Source of the DNA: Brassica napus
Taxonomy: Eukaryota; Streptophyta; Magnoliopsida; Brassicales; Brassicaceae
NCBI RefSeq assembly: GCF_020379485.1
Contig: NC_063436.1
Location: forward strand, 26,472,423-26,536,422
Reading direction: 5' to 3'
DNA length: 64,000 nucleotides
The notes beneath the pieces were generated by a model. That model did not search any database, was not told the DNA's origin, and worked only from the letters and a program-made list of their open reading frames with translations. How positions within the stretch are numbered: position 1 is the first letter of the stretch; every line of letters starts with the position of its first letter. A program made the position numbers and the translations under genes. Positions 12,305 through 25,454 of this stretch are shown piece after piece.

Positions 12305-12553
12305 GGCTCTTTCTTTCTTTGACGACCTTTGTTTTTTAATTTGTCTTTCCTTTTTTGGTTTGGCACGAAGAGAAAAAAAGAGAATTGGGGAAAATGATTG
12401 CAGGATATGTAGAGGCTCAAGTCAACAGAGAGAGAGGGGAAGAGAGAAAATAGCGTCACATGGATATCTATGAGCCAATCACAGAACGAGGTTCTGATGA
12501 AAGTATGCCATGTCAGCATATTCAAAACTATACAGGCCTGACATATTGTATTT

Positions 12554-12560
12554 AGGCCCA
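12554..12560 (-). promoter_or_regulatory. Site II-like element upstream of SEC61 gamma
   Basis: AGGCCCA on the plus strand (TGGGCCT on the gene strand), about 250 bp before the start codon; followed by a second AGCCCA. Typical of plant housekeeping promoters; the role is inferred. Confidence 0.4.
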
Positions 12561-12937
12561 AGCCCACTAACAGAATTGTGGCTTCTAGTTATACAGAACA
12601 CATTACAGGGTCCATTGATGTTGCACATGGAAGAAAAGAAGAATAGGTTGCTTTCAACAATACTAGAGGAATGCTAATCTCATGTTCAATTGTTTTATTT
12701 GTTTTCTCAGCTTCTCTTTGGAATTTGATGGCATTCTTTTTTTTTCCATGCTATATATTGGTACTTTAAAACAGAAATCATCTAGCCATTTAGAGGCATG
12801 CTCATACTCAAAGTCATAGCTTTCTTTGATTCTCAAGAGAACAAAACAAAAGCTCATAATGTATGAGTAGCCAGCCACTTGTCAAGTATTAGTAAAAAGT
12901 ATCTAACTGTTATTAAGGAAAAAAATGAAAGAAGATC

Positions 12938-12985
12938 TACTCCATGGATTTTTTTTTTTTTTTTTGAAACATTACTCCATGGATT
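12938..12985 (-). mobile_element. Minimal retroposon: poly(T) flanked by 13-bp target duplication
   Basis: TACTCCATGGATT occurs at 12938-12950 and again at 12973-12985. Between the copies are 15 T and GAAACAT. A poly(A) tail (here on the minus strand) between perfect direct repeats is the hallmark of L1-type retroposition, with almost the whole body lost. Confidence 0.65.
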
Positions 12986-13300
12986 CAAATTTTGGAAACA
13001 CATCATCTAATGGTTATTATTACTGATTTTATTTTTTTTCTTAAAATTAATTGTAAAATAAATGTTCAGTTATGATTTTCCTTGCTTGTAGAATATATTG
13101 TTCAGTAATTTAAATATTGAATTATCAGTTTCAAATTTTCAAATTTTATAATTCAATGTAAAGAGTAAAATTTGAAGTATGTTTTCAAAAATTACAAGTA
13201 GTAAATGGTAATTGGTGAGATCTCTCACAAGATATCCGGCCTTTTATAAAACCAGGTGATGTATTAGTTCTACTCTTAAATTCTATAGTCAAGTAAAAAA

Positions 13301-13810
13301 ATGGAAGAAAAAGAGGAAAATCCACACGAGCGATTGAAGCAGAAGCTGAGTGAGCTTGAGAAAGTATGGACCGCAATGAAAGAAGGCAAAAGCTCATCTG
13401 CAGTTTCGTGTATCACTGTGGAAGAAGCTCTTGAGTTAGTGGAAAACTCTCCAAGGAAGCTGATGATCTCTCTTCAACACGATCAAGATGGTCCAGAGGC
13501 AGAGATGAGATCACCCTATAGGAGAAAACTCTTTCACGACTCTGATGATAATGATGATGATGAGACGAGAACGACAAGGTTGTCTCATTCGACTTGTTGG
13601 TCTTCGAATGTAATGAGAGCTGGAGATAATAGTAATAATAATAAGATTAACAAGAAGCATGAGAAGAAGAAGAAGAAGAATAGAGGAAGTATTGTCTGTG
13701 TTTGTGTAATTGTTCTTTTGCTATGGGTTTTGGTTCTGTTGTTGATCAACGGCTTTGATCAACTCTCCATGAACATGAACAGAGAGATCTATAGTTTGGT
13801 ACCTACCTGA
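13301..13810 (+). CDS. Small C-terminally membrane-anchored protein, unknown function
   Basis: Intronless reading frame of 169 codons, function unknown. The N-terminal third is charged and helical (EENPHERLKQKLSELEKVW). The middle is polar with an acidic run DSDDNDDDETRTT, then an Asn-rich and Lys-rich stretch (NNNKINKKHEKKKKKNRG). A single strong hydrophobic helix (SIVCVCVIVLLLWVLVLLLI, residues about 130-149) follows, with a short 20-residue tail. This layout suggests a tail-anchored or single-pass protein with the N-terminus in the cytosol. It lies between SEC61 gamma and HVA22D, where Arabidopsis has an uncharacterised gene (At4g24950, from memory, not certain). A polyadenylation-like AATAAA follows at about 13846. 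Confidence 0.65.
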   Translation: MEEKEENPHERLKQKLSELEKVWTAMKEGKSSSAVSCITVEEALELVENSPRKLMISLQHDQDGPEAEMRSPYRRKLFHDSDDNDDDETRTTRLSHSTCWSSNVMRAGDNSNNNKINKKHEKKKKKNRGSIVCVCVIVLLLWVLVLLLINGFDQLSMNMNREIYSLVPT

Positions 13811-14034
13811 ATTTTGTTTTTGAGAAAGAATATGCTTTAGAACTCAATAAAACAAATTGGTTTTTGTTTTATATTATTAATCCTCGCTTATATTCAAGAA
13901 TCTCATCAAGGTTTGATGTATTTTTGGGCCAAAACGGTAACACTAAACTTGATTTGATTTGACTTGAGTTTAGAAAGCAAAGTCAAAGCAAGGTTTCTAA
14001 TAAGGATTTCATTATATTCGGACATAGTAAAGAC

Positions 14035-14854
14035 TAGGCATGGGCATTCGGGGTACCAATCGGGTTTCGGTTTTATCCATTCGGGTTTTGGTTTTTCGGG
14101 TTTATCAAAATCAGTCCCATTCAGGTTATATAAAAGTTCGGTTCGTGACCGGTTCGGGTTCTATCGAATTCGGGTCGGGGTTAGTAAATCTTCAAATAAC
14201 CGGTATAACCCATTGTACTTTCGGGTTCGGGTCCCAATCGGTTCTTCGGTTTAAAAATACCTAATTTGTACCTATTTTGTAACTAAAACATAAATGAAAT
14301 CGGTTTTCGGATTTAAAATACATGATTTGTACATATTTTAACAGCCAAAACATAAGTAAAATTGATTCAAAAATAAGAAAAAACATCAAACGTGATCATC
14401 CAAAATCAAGAGAAGGATAAACATAGTTAGTGATAGAAAGAAAACCACATAAATGAAATCATAAAAAAAAAACTAAGTTCTCATGAAATGGGAAACATTT
14501 TTCAATGAAAACAAGACCAAAATCTAAAAACTTCAGGCTTCAACCGACACATTCCACCATCAACCTTCATGTATAGATAATTATTTTAGAAGTTCAATAA
14601 TATTTTAAAGTATTTTGGATACATATTAAGAATTAAGATCATATTTGGTAGAAGTTCTTTTTGTGATTTTAAATGTTTCGGGTTCTATCGGATATCCATT
14701 TAGGTTCGGATTCGGTTCGGATAATACCCATAATCCAAAATACCAAAAAACAAGATCCATTCGGTATTTATGTCGGATTCGGATCGGTTCGGATTCATTT
14801 TTATCAGATCGAATTCGGTTCGGATTTTTGGGTTCGGTTTATTTGCCCAGCCCT
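14035..14854 (+). mobile_element. Non-autonomous MULE-like element (CGGGTTCGG-rich), copy 1
   Basis: About 820 bp flanked by the 9-bp direct repeat AGTAAAGAC (14026-14034 and 14855-14863). The termini are TAGGCATGGGC and GCCCAGCCCT, short inverted repeats. The ends are full of TTCGGGT/TTCGG units and the middle is AT-rich. A 9-bp target duplication fits Mutator-like elements. It has no transposase and is related, in inverse orientation, to the element at 34930-35767. Confidence 0.8.
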
Positions 14855-14929
14855 AGTAAAGACAAAATACATCTCTTTTTACTAGTTGTGTTATAAAAAG
14901 TGGTTGGGTTTATAGTTAAGCCCAACAAA

Positions 14930-14967
14930 AGGCCCATCTGAACCACTCGAGTAACGAGAAACCCTAA
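14930..14967 (+). promoter_or_regulatory. Site II plus telo-box in the RPL7A promoter
   Basis: AGGCCCAT at 14930-14937 and the telo-box AAACCCTAA at 14959-14967, about 80-120 bp before the RPL7A start codon. The combination of GGCCCA and AAACCCTA is the well-known signature of plant ribosomal protein promoters. Confidence 0.8.
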
Positions 14968-15048
14968 ATGCTCGATTGTCTTCTCTTCCGTTAGTTATTA
15001 GCATCTCAGTTCTCTCTCAGGAATAAACAGTTGCTGTGGAAATCGAAA

Positions 15049-16557
<1,509 letters not shown>

Positions 16558-17059
16558 TCTATAGTTTTATATTTTGCCTTAAAAAGTCTTTTGTTTTAGC
16601 TGTTGGGACCTCTATTTACACCTTATCTTTTTCCTTTAGTATCCTATATTACGGAATATAACTTTTTGAAAAGATTCATATTGCATATCTAATGATCTAA
16701 AAGAAGAAAAGAAAAGCATTTTTCTGAACTTGTGAAGCTTAATTGTTGGGCAAAGAATCTTCCATGACCACTAGTTTCCTCGGTAAAGTTGATCTATTAT
16801 TCGAATGACACGAGTCTTTCTTGTATAATCATCAAACGTTAAATAAACAAGAAAGTTTCTGGAAAATGCAATCACCGACCGACCATCTTTGTTTTTAGGA
16901 TATTCAAAATATTTTTTTAGTTTGTTTTAATTGTTATTTTGAATACTTTTTAGTTAATTTAGATAGTTTAACTAATTTTTAATTAGATTTGTAAACAATT
17001 TTTATATTTTGAAAAAAAAATTGTCAATTTTTAAGGTTTTAAAAAATATATTTTTAGAC

Positions 17060-17230
17060 GATTTTAAACGTTGGTTACATCCGATCCGATCCGAACCCGA
17101 AAGGAACCGAACCGAAACCGATCTAATAATTAGTAAAACCCGAATGGTACTTCTGAGCATAACACCGAAAATCCGAAAATCCGAATTATCCGGACCGAAA
17201 CCGAATGATCCACCGAACGCCCAGGCCTAG
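17060..17230 (-). repeat. CCGAACC-rich remnant of the MULE-like family
   Basis: Dense CCGAA/CCGAAACCGA units ending in CGCCCAGGCCTAG, resembling one end of the elements at 14035 and 34930, in the orientation of the latter. The other end and a target duplication could not be found, so it is probably truncated. Confidence 0.6.
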
Positions 17231-17272
17231 TCGGTCATGTCAAGTTAGAATATTGTCTCCTTTTGTCCTCTC

Positions 17273-17282
17273 GCCACGTGAC
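17273..17282 (+). promoter_or_regulatory. G-box/ABRE upstream of HVA22D
   Basis: GCCACGTGAC, containing the palindrome CACGTG at 17275-17280, about 310 bp before the HVA22D start codon. HVA22 genes are known to respond to abscisic acid and stress, and this is the core ABRE. A TATA box CTATAAATTA lies at 17466-17475. Confidence 0.7.
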
Positions 17283-17590
17283 ACCAATCTTATGAATGAA
17301 GTAAACCGGTTCAAACCAGTCTTATTTGCTAAATGAACAGATAGACCAGACCGGAGTAATTGTAAACCGACCGACATGACATGAGCGTTTGTGTTCTCTT
17401 TTTTGCTTATTAAACCGTACCAACGAACCAACTGTAGCAAACCGCACATTTCCCAAGAGACTTATCTATAAATTAGGCTCTTCCTTAAAAAAGAGTCTCC
17501 AATTTTTAGAGTTGTCTCTCTCTCTCTCTCTCTGTTGCTCACTCTTCCAGATTTTAGTACCTTCTGAAAGCTTCTAAAAAATAAGAGAAA

Positions 17591-19808
17591 ATGACCAAGT
17601 TTTGGACTTTGGTCACTGCTCTTCATACAGGCGCTGGGTATTCTTCATCCTCCTACCACTGATTTATAAAAAATTATCTATTAGGCTTTCCATATCTCTA
17701 ATATGGTTTGATATGTATCATGTATGTGCAGGCCTGTGGTGATGTTGGTGTATCCATTGTAAGTTTTTCCGTTTAACTCTATTTATTTTTTTTGTTAAAC
17801 GAAGAAGAAAATAAAAAAATTAGGTTAAAAGTTTATATTGATATATATCAGGTACGCATCGGTGGTAGCGATGGAGACCGCAACTAAAGTTGACGACGAA
17901 CAGTGGCTATCCTACTGGATCATATACTCGTTCCTCACCCTCACAGAGCTGATTTTGCAATCTCTCCTTGAGTGGATTCCTATTTGGTACTCGGTCAAGC
18001 TTGTGTTCGTCGCTTGGTTGGTTCTGCCTCAGTTCCATGGCGCAGCGTTCATCTACAACCGTTTGGTTAGAGAACAGTTCAAGAAACACGGTGTCTTCCC
18101 TCACCAACAGTCCAAGCCCAAGATCCTCCACTCCATTTTCCCCCACCGGGTAATATATTTTTTTTTTTTCGGGGTAATAAATCTTGCTTTTTGTTTCGTA
18201 TAATTTAAATTCTTAATCTTGAAAAAGTAAAACAAACATAAAAGAGCATCATAAATTTAGAACTCAAAAATAGATTATCCTAGGAAAATTAAGGCTGCCT
18301 AATTTTCTAATTTACCGAGCAGTAGCGTTATAACAAGTGTACTAGGTAATAACCCGCGCCTTGCGCGGGATGTGATTATTAGTTTCGTTATTTTTAATAA
18401 AAACACATTAAATCTGTTTAATCTAGATATTGGTTCGGTTTTAAATTATTTTTTGGTTTTTTTCTGTTAGAATGTTTGATTTGTTAGTTTTTCGGTAAAA
18501 ACCAAAAATTATTATTATTTGTTAATTTTTATGTTATAAATTTTAGATAATTGTCATGTCGAACCAATGGTTTCATATTATAGTTTGTAAACGGATAATA
18601 GTTCAAGAAAAATAAAAGAAAATTATTAAGACTAATCATTTCACTACAATTTGGTCGGTAGTGAAAGAAGCATTAAGAAAAAAATATTTCAACTTCAAAA
18701 AAAATATAGATATTTCAGTAGTGGTAAATACTTATAAAGTGCTCACATCAAGGTGCACATGTATGTGTATATAAAAGTATATAAAAATAAATGACAAATA
18801 TATAAAGATATTGTTAATTAATATTAATAACATTTTTGTTCTAAATAATACATGACAGATAAAATTAAAACTAATTAAAAATTAAAAAGGCCTTGACATT
18901 AGTAAATTTTTTTCATATAAAAAAATCAATTGTATCCGTAAATAGAGGTGAACACAGATCGAATATCCGAGTATTTGGAGGCATTCATGTCGATTCGATC
19001 TTTAGTCACTTGGATAGTCGGTGACTATGATATCCGAAATGATTTAGAATTTTAAAGAATATCCGATTTGATCCGTAAATAAAATTTAAAAAATAATTGA
19101 AAAATTAATAATAATGTTTTATTACAAAATAAAATATTATTTACTTTTTAAATTTTAATACCTAATATAATAAATTGAATTCATAAAAATATTGTAAAAC
19201 TTATATATAATATATATAACATATATATATATATATATAATTATGTACCTATATGTATATATATGCAAATGAAATAATAGATCAAATTTGACAATTGCTC
19301 CTAAAAATATTGGTATTTGTGATTTGCTTTTTTTAATTGTATTTTAGTAATTTATTTGCTTCGTAGAGTTACGGATATCCATATTTTTTGGTTCAATTCA
19401 AAACGGTTAACGAATTGAATCAAAACTTATAAATATTTTGCCCAATTTTATCGGTAAACAATAAAAATAAAATATATATAGTTTAGCTTTTGATTCGTTA
19501 TTTGTTTTGATTCGAACCGAAAAATCTAAAGTTTTATTGGAACCTTGCATATGAGTTTTATATTAAAAAAATACAAAGTATATAGTGTGAGCACATTTAT
19601 GAATATAGTGTGAACGCGTTAGCATATTTATTATCAAATCATTGTGAGGCTGCCACGTGTCTATTATAGTGTGAATGCATTTATTACAATGTTTCTCCTT
19701 TAATATATAAGGGATTTAGTATTTACTGGTGACCTAGTTTGTTTTTGAATTTTATTAATTGGTTTAAAAATGTGTATATAGGAGGGACACGAGGCTCACT
19801 CTCACTGA
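17591..19808 (+). CDS. HVA22D: HVA22-like protein d (TB2/DP1/HVA22 family)
   Basis: ER-membrane protein of the reticulon-like DP1/REEP family, induced by abscisic acid and stress and linked in Arabidopsis to limiting autophagy. Four exons: 17591-17637, 17732-17758, 17852-18149 and 19782-19808, which add up to 132 residues. The last exon encodes only GHEAHSH-type tail residues (EGHEAHSH). The TB2/DP1/HVA22 core is complete: GAGPVVMLVYPLYASVVAME, then DEQWLSYWIIYSFLTLTELI and the helix YSVKLVFVAWLVLPQFHGAA. All splice borders are GT-AG and phases match. The last intron is about 1.6 kb because a complete 1.37-kb minus-strand Helitron sits in it. Position and sequence agree with At4g24960 as I remember it. 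Confidence 0.94.
18342..19714 (-). mobile_element. Helitron inserted in the last intron of HVA22D
   Basis: Minus-strand element. Its 3' end is the hairpin CCCGCGCAAGGCGCGGG followed by TTATTACCTAG (reverse complement of 18342 onward), and its 5' end is TCCCTTATATATTAAAGG (reverse complement of 19697-19714). The flanking bases are host A (18341) and T (19715). The interior is AT-rich and includes decayed CCGAA-type repeat sequence at about 18955-19520. No coding region. Confidence 0.88.
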
Positions 19809-20577
19809 CGCAAGAACAAAAAAAAATTAAAGAAAAGAGGAGTGAGTAGACACAAGAAGCTTCTTTAGCTAGTATTGTAATGGAGTTGGTGGTGGTCCCG
19901 TCTTGTCTAATCTTACGTTTAGATTTTTGTTTATACAAAAAAGAATGGGATTGGGGAAGGATATGACCATATGACGATGACTGACGAGTTGTGTGATCGT
20001 TTTAAATTAGATGTGACTTCTTGTTGTTGTATGGCTTTAGCTTTCACGCGTAATTTCCATTTGGGAACACAAGTGTTACGCTATTGTTGTTCAAATCGTT
20101 TTCAAACTTTGTGAGGATATAGTGTCACCATGTTAAAAAAAAATTCAAAGCAAAATATCCTACCGAATCAATCAACCACCAATATGTACATCATATCTGA
20201 CGGAAAAAAATATTAGATGCGTAATCACAATCCATAAGGCATAAGCACAAGTTCACAAAATGTGTGATATTGATTTTTTTGTTACAAAAAAATGATTTTG
20301 ATTTTCAGTATTAATCTTTCTGTTTTATTACGTGGATAATTTTAGTTGAATGCACAAATATTAAAAAAAAATTTAAGTAGCATTTAATATATAAATTAAG
20401 AAAAGCTAAACCAATCATAAATAAATTTATATAATTTAATTATTCACACTATATCCAATAAAAATAAAAATTATCTAGAAATATAAAAACTATTTATATT
20501 TTGAAACAAACAATTTTTTCTTAAACTATTTTTTTGAACAGTTCTGTTAAACTGATTATAATGTAAAAATTATAATA

Positions 20578-21089
20578 CTCATTCCGTGTTTCTTTAGGTG
20601 ACGTTTTAGAATTTTTTTCTTTCACCTAAATAATCGACGTTCATAGTTATTTAGGTAGCTTTTAGTTTAAAATGATTTATATTGTCCTTACATTAAATAA
20701 TGATCAATAAATAACACTTGACTAAACAACAATCATACGCATCATTAAATAAAGGTTATAAAATGTACTCTCTCCGTTTTTCAATATAAATCGTTTTAGA
20801 TAAAAAAAATTGTTCCAAATTATATGTTGTTTTCGGTTTTCTATGTAACATTTATTAATAATTAATGTTGTCTGACCAATAATAATATATTTTCTATTTT
20901 TTGTTGATTGAATTGTGGTTAGATAAATAATTAATGATATTTTTGTTTCGAAAATATAAAAAATTAATGATTTTCTTAATCTATGTACATAGCTTTAAAA
21001 CGACTTATATTAAAAAACGGAGAGAATATTCAGAGTTTTTTAAACTGTGTGAAAATTGAAAAACGCCAATTATAAACGAACGAAAGGAG
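20578..21089. mobile_element. Outer Stowaway-like MITE, interrupted by a second one
   Basis: The left end CTCATTCCGTGTTTC and the right end ACGAACGAAAGGAG are imperfect inverted repeats, each bordered by TA. The element is split by the MITE at 20768-21026. Confidence 0.6.
20768..21026. mobile_element. Inner Stowaway-like MITE
   Basis: 259 bp with inverted repeats CTCTCTCCGTTTTTC and AAAAAACGGAGAGAA, flanked by TA (20766-20767 and 21027-21028). The TIR fits the widespread plant CTCCCTCCGT Stowaway group. Confidence 0.75.
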
Positions 21090-21560
21090 TATGAGACAGA
21101 GGAAATATTTATTTTCACTTTGATATTAATTGCAAGTTTGATTGATTTTATAAATAAGTTTGTTTTTCTCAATATTATTTGGTTAAATAGTGTGTAACTG
21201 ACAATAATAACATAGATATATTTCACTTTGATATTAATTGTAAACTGAATTTTTTATAAATATATATTTTGTTAAGTACGATAAAGACTAAACAAGTCAA
21301 CTAGCCGACAAGAAACAGTTAATGAAAAAAGTAAAAGTCATACACGTGGAAGGTCAAAGTAAAACCCTTTTCTTTACAGTTTCTCTTGTTTCTTTTTAGT
21401 TATGTCCGCCGCTTCATAAAAACTACTCTCCGCTTGTCGCTCTCGTCCGTCACTCCTCCTCGCCGGCCAGTGGCAGCAGTTTCCGTCATCTTTGCTTCTT
21501 TAACACTTCAAAAAAATTCTTGTTCAACCCCACTCGTCTTCCGCCTCTCCTTTTCCATCG

Positions 21561-24500
21561 ATGGATACCGATGTGAAGCCAGAGACTATACCACCCTACA
21601 TTCCGCGAGACGACACTGTAACTCTCATCGATCTATGCAGCAGCGATGAGTCCGACGTCGAGGAACATGTTGCCGAACGAAGGTACAATTCTGTGAACTC
21701 CGTTGGTGCCAAGAGAGGGCGAGATACTTCCTCTGCACTGGACAGAGAGAATGTGAAGAGAGGAGCGGTGGAGAATGAGTTAGCAGTCGTGTTGCCGCCG
21801 GAAGGATTTGACCAACCGGTTCCTCCGGTGAATATGACGCATACTTTCCCGGCGGATCCATGCAATGCCTTCTCGCAGATGCCGGCGGCGGGAGTGTCGT
21901 CGTCGGGTAGAGTTGGCAGTTGCAAGCAGTTTTGGAAAGCTGGGGATTATGAAGGAGCGCCTGGTGGTAATTGGGATCTTTCATCAGGTAAACACAGAAG
22001 CACAGAACTTCTTGGTGTCCTAACTTATTCTCTGACATGGATTGGTTCATGTTCCAACTGTGTTTTTGTGTATCAGGTGGCTTTGATCATGTAAGAGTTC
22101 ATCCCAAGTTTCTACATTCTAATGCTACCAGTCACAAATGGGCTCTTGGAGGTATTTTTTTTATTAATCAACCTTGATTTGACCTTATTTAAATATGAGC
22201 GAATCTTTTTTTTTAATATGTTCTCTCGTGCAGCTTTTGCTGAGCTTTTGGACAATGCTTTGGATGAGGTGTGTTCAGTTTCCTAACCTGTTACGATATA
22301 GTATTAGAGAGACCTGAGCTCATTAGCTTCTGATCGTTGTACTAATGGTTCTTCATCGAAATCAGGTTGCCAGTGGAGCTACTTATGTTAACGTTGATAT
22401 GCTTGAAAACAAGAAAGAAGGAAACAGGATGTTATTAATTGAAGGTATACATTTGATTTTAGCATTATCTTAATGAATCTGTTCCTTGTTATATTCATGT
22501 ACGAGCATCCTGATGTTTGAAAATTGAAATGGCAGATAATGGAGGTGGGATGGATCCTGAGAAAATGCGACAATGCATGTCTCTAGGATACTCTGCCAAA
22601 AGCAAACTTGCAAACACCATTGGACAATGTAATTTATTCTCTGCCAACCCCCTTATTATATGTTTTTTGAGGAAAAGATGCTTAATCTATTTACTGCTTC
22701 TAGATGGCAATGGTTTTAAGACGAGTACAATGAGACTTGGAGCTGATGTCATTGTATTCTCACGCTGCCCTGGAAAAAATGGAAAGAGGTTAGTTCTTTA
22801 TTACCAATTTGTTACCCCTTTTGGCTATTATGTCTTCAATCGTTTTGGATTGTATTTTCACTTCTGAATAGTTTATATTTTTATTTGATGTTGGTTTCAG
22901 CTCTACGCAGAGCATCGGGCTGCTATCATATACATTTCTGAGGAGCACAGGAAAGGAGGATATTGTTGTACCAATGGTAAATCTTTCTTAGTCGATTGTT
23001 AAAAAATAACTCCATGGTCACCCACTTGGTTTCTGTATTCTGAATAGTATATGCTGATATGATTCTTCTGATCTCTTGTTAGCATTTAACTCAATGGCAA
23101 CACATTAGTTAGGTTCCCTTCTCTCTCTGTACCTTTGTTGGTATATCAGCGTGTAATATTTTCAGCGTTTGTGACTTAGCTTTGCTTCTTATACATATTC
23201 TGCTGCCATAGTAAATGTTTCATGTCCAGAAGATCTATTTTCAAATTGAGATGCATATTGTATCGATTTTATCTCTTGTGACGTGATATAAATGGCCAGC
23301 TTGACTACGAAAAAAGAGACACTGAATGGAGTAAAATAGTCAGGTCTTCCCTTAGTGATTGGGATAAGAACGTGAGGACAATAATTCAATGGTCGCCATT
23401 CTCTAGTGAAGAGGATCTTCTTCGTCAGGTAAATATATTATTGCCTTGTCCAGTGCATTTTCTCAGTCACCTATTCATACTAATATGTCACTAACAATGA
23501 TTTTTTTTTTCACTCTGTTGATGTGGATTTTCATAGATTGCTATCCCTTTACTACTCTGAGCTGATGTTCTCACTAATGTGTTACTTAATTTGTTGTAGT
23601 TTGGTCTAATGAAGAATTGTGGGACAAGGATAATCATATATAACCTGTGGGAAGATGACCATGGGTTGCTGGAACTTGATTTTGATGCTGATCCTCATGT
23701 ATGTGTTTTTATTGCTTAGTGTATGCGAAATTATTGTTTGATATAACGCAGAGCTGTTATGCACAACATATTGTTTTATCTGCAGGATATCCAACTCAGA
23801 GGTGTCAATAGGGATGAGAAAAACATCAAAATGGCTGCTCAGTTTCCTAACTCTAGGCATTTCCTAACCTTCAAACACTCACTAAGGGTATATACACATT
23901 CATTATTCCCCATTATTTTTCTTCTTTTTTTCTCATGTTTACAACGTGTTCCCAGAGTTATGTATCAATCCTCTACCTAAGAATCCCACCTGCATTTCGA
24001 ATCATACTACGAGGAAAAGATGTTGAGCACCACAACGTAGTGAATGATATGATGCAGACTGAGCAGATCACATATCGACCTCAGTATGGTGCCGATACTT
24101 ATGTTAAGGATTCAAATGTATGTTTTTGAATAACTTAGCTAGTCCAGCCTTCTTACAGTTCTATGTACTGCTAGCAACGATGTGGTCCAAAATTAAAGCT
24201 AGTTACCTCTTTTAATCAGATGTCTGCTGTTGTGGTTCTCGGATTCGTGAAGGACGCTAAACACCATGTTGATGTTCAAGGCTTTAATGTCTACCACAAA
24301 AACCGACTCATCAAGGTTTTCCTTCTGCTTAACATGATACTAAGGCCTTTATTGGACTGGACTTCATATTCTCATGTATTGGTTTCTAACTTGTTTCATC
24401 AGCCATTTTGGAGGATATGGAATGCAGCAGGCAGTGATGGTCGTGGGGTCATTGGTATTTGCTTGATCTGGAACTTGTAATACTTTGTTTTGCTTATCTT

Positions 24501-25454
24501 TACCTGAAGATGTAATGCTAGTTTCTTCTGCTACTAATAGGTGTCCTGGAAGCTAATTTTGTTGAGCCTGCTCATGATAAGCAAGGCTTTGAGCGTACAA
24601 CGGTTCTCTCTAGACTCGAAACACGGCTAGTTCAAATGCAAAAGATTTATTGGTCTGATTCTTTTCTTAATAACGAAGCTATGACTTGGATGTTCCATGG
24701 CTTATGTTGTTTCAATTCATTTTTTTTTATCAGGAGCACCAACTGTCACAAAATTGGCTATGCACCTAGGCGATACAAGCCTGTAAACGGATATAGTCAC
24801 AGAGGTACAGTGTCTTTATTGGTTTCTAAGGTCCAAACGGATATAGTAGGAAACAGACATTTGAAAAGGCTGTCTTCTATTGGATTGTAGACACATCACC
24901 AGAGAATGATCCTGAGGGATCTGCTCCATCAGGCATCAAAACTAGAGCCTCTGACAAATTCTACTCAGGCTCATATCCTAGTTATCATAGAGGGGACAAT
25001 GGTGTGCCAGGGAAAGATAGTTCACTGGTAATAACACTCCCCAACCAAAATTCTCAAAGAGCTTTTCGTTTGTAACAGATCTTTTTATTTTTATTCTCCT
25101 CGGTACTCTCAGTATTTGCAAGAGGAGCTGAGACGTGAGAAAGAGCGTAGCAAGGCACTTGAAGATGAGGTTAATATAGCAAGGGAGAAAATAGAAGAAA
25201 TGAGCAAAGAGCAAGAGAATCTAATTGAGATATTCACAGAGGAAAGAGATAGGCGTGATGGAGAGGAAGAAAATCTGAGAAAAAAGCTAGAGGTTTTTTC
25301 TTCATTCACTAGAAAAAAAAACTGTATCCACTCGTTTTGATTATTCATTTTGTTTGCTTGTTTTTCATTGCAGGAGGCGTCGAATACGATCGAAGAGTTG
25401 TTGAATAAGATAAGAAAGCTGGAGGACTCTAAAGGCTCGAGCTGGAGACGTTAG
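21561..25454 (+). CDS. MORC7: MORC family GHKL ATPase (MORC7-like)
   Basis: Nuclear ATPase of the Microrchidia family; plant MORCs compact chromatin and help RNA-directed DNA methylation and transposon silencing. Eighteen exons can be read: 21561-21987, 22077-22151, 22234-22268, 22366-22444, 22536-22628, 22704-22788, 22901-22976, 23300-23428, 23600-23698, 23786-23887, 23956-24117, 24220-24315, 24403-24454, 24541-24652, 24734-24803, 24891-25027, 25113-25292 and 25374-25454. The GHKL motifs are all present: FAELLDNALDEVASGA, IEDNGGGMDPEKM and GQYGNGFKTSTMRLG. The S5 domain follows, and the C-terminus is a coiled coil (LQEELRREKERSKALEDEVN) ending in SSWRR. The N-terminus carries a SUMO-interaction-like VTLIDLCSSDESDVEE. 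Gene order supports At4g24970 (MORC7) rather than its sister MORC4. The linker before the coiled coil is short. Confidence 0.92.

Larger units (their letters stand above)
12305..13300. other. Divergent promoter spacer between SEC61 gamma and the small tail-anchored gene
   Basis: Holds the promoter of SEC61 gamma and the 5' side of the gene at 13301. A GA-rich run lies at about 12428-12440, and a tiny poly(T) insertion with 13-bp direct repeats lies at 12938-12985. No gene was recognised. Confidence 0.55.
16558..17590. other. Spacer between RPL7A and HVA22D
   Basis: RPL7A 3' UTR, then AT-rich DNA, a CCGAA-rich repeat remnant at about 17060-17230, and the HVA22D promoter with an ABRE, a TATA box and a CT microsatellite (about 17514-17533) in the leader. 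Confidence 0.6.
19809..21560. other. Spacer between HVA22D and MORC7
   Basis: HVA22D 3' UTR, AT-rich DNA with two nested Stowaway-like MITEs (20578-21089), and the CT-rich MORC7 leader from about 21370. No gene was recognised. Confidence 0.6.
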
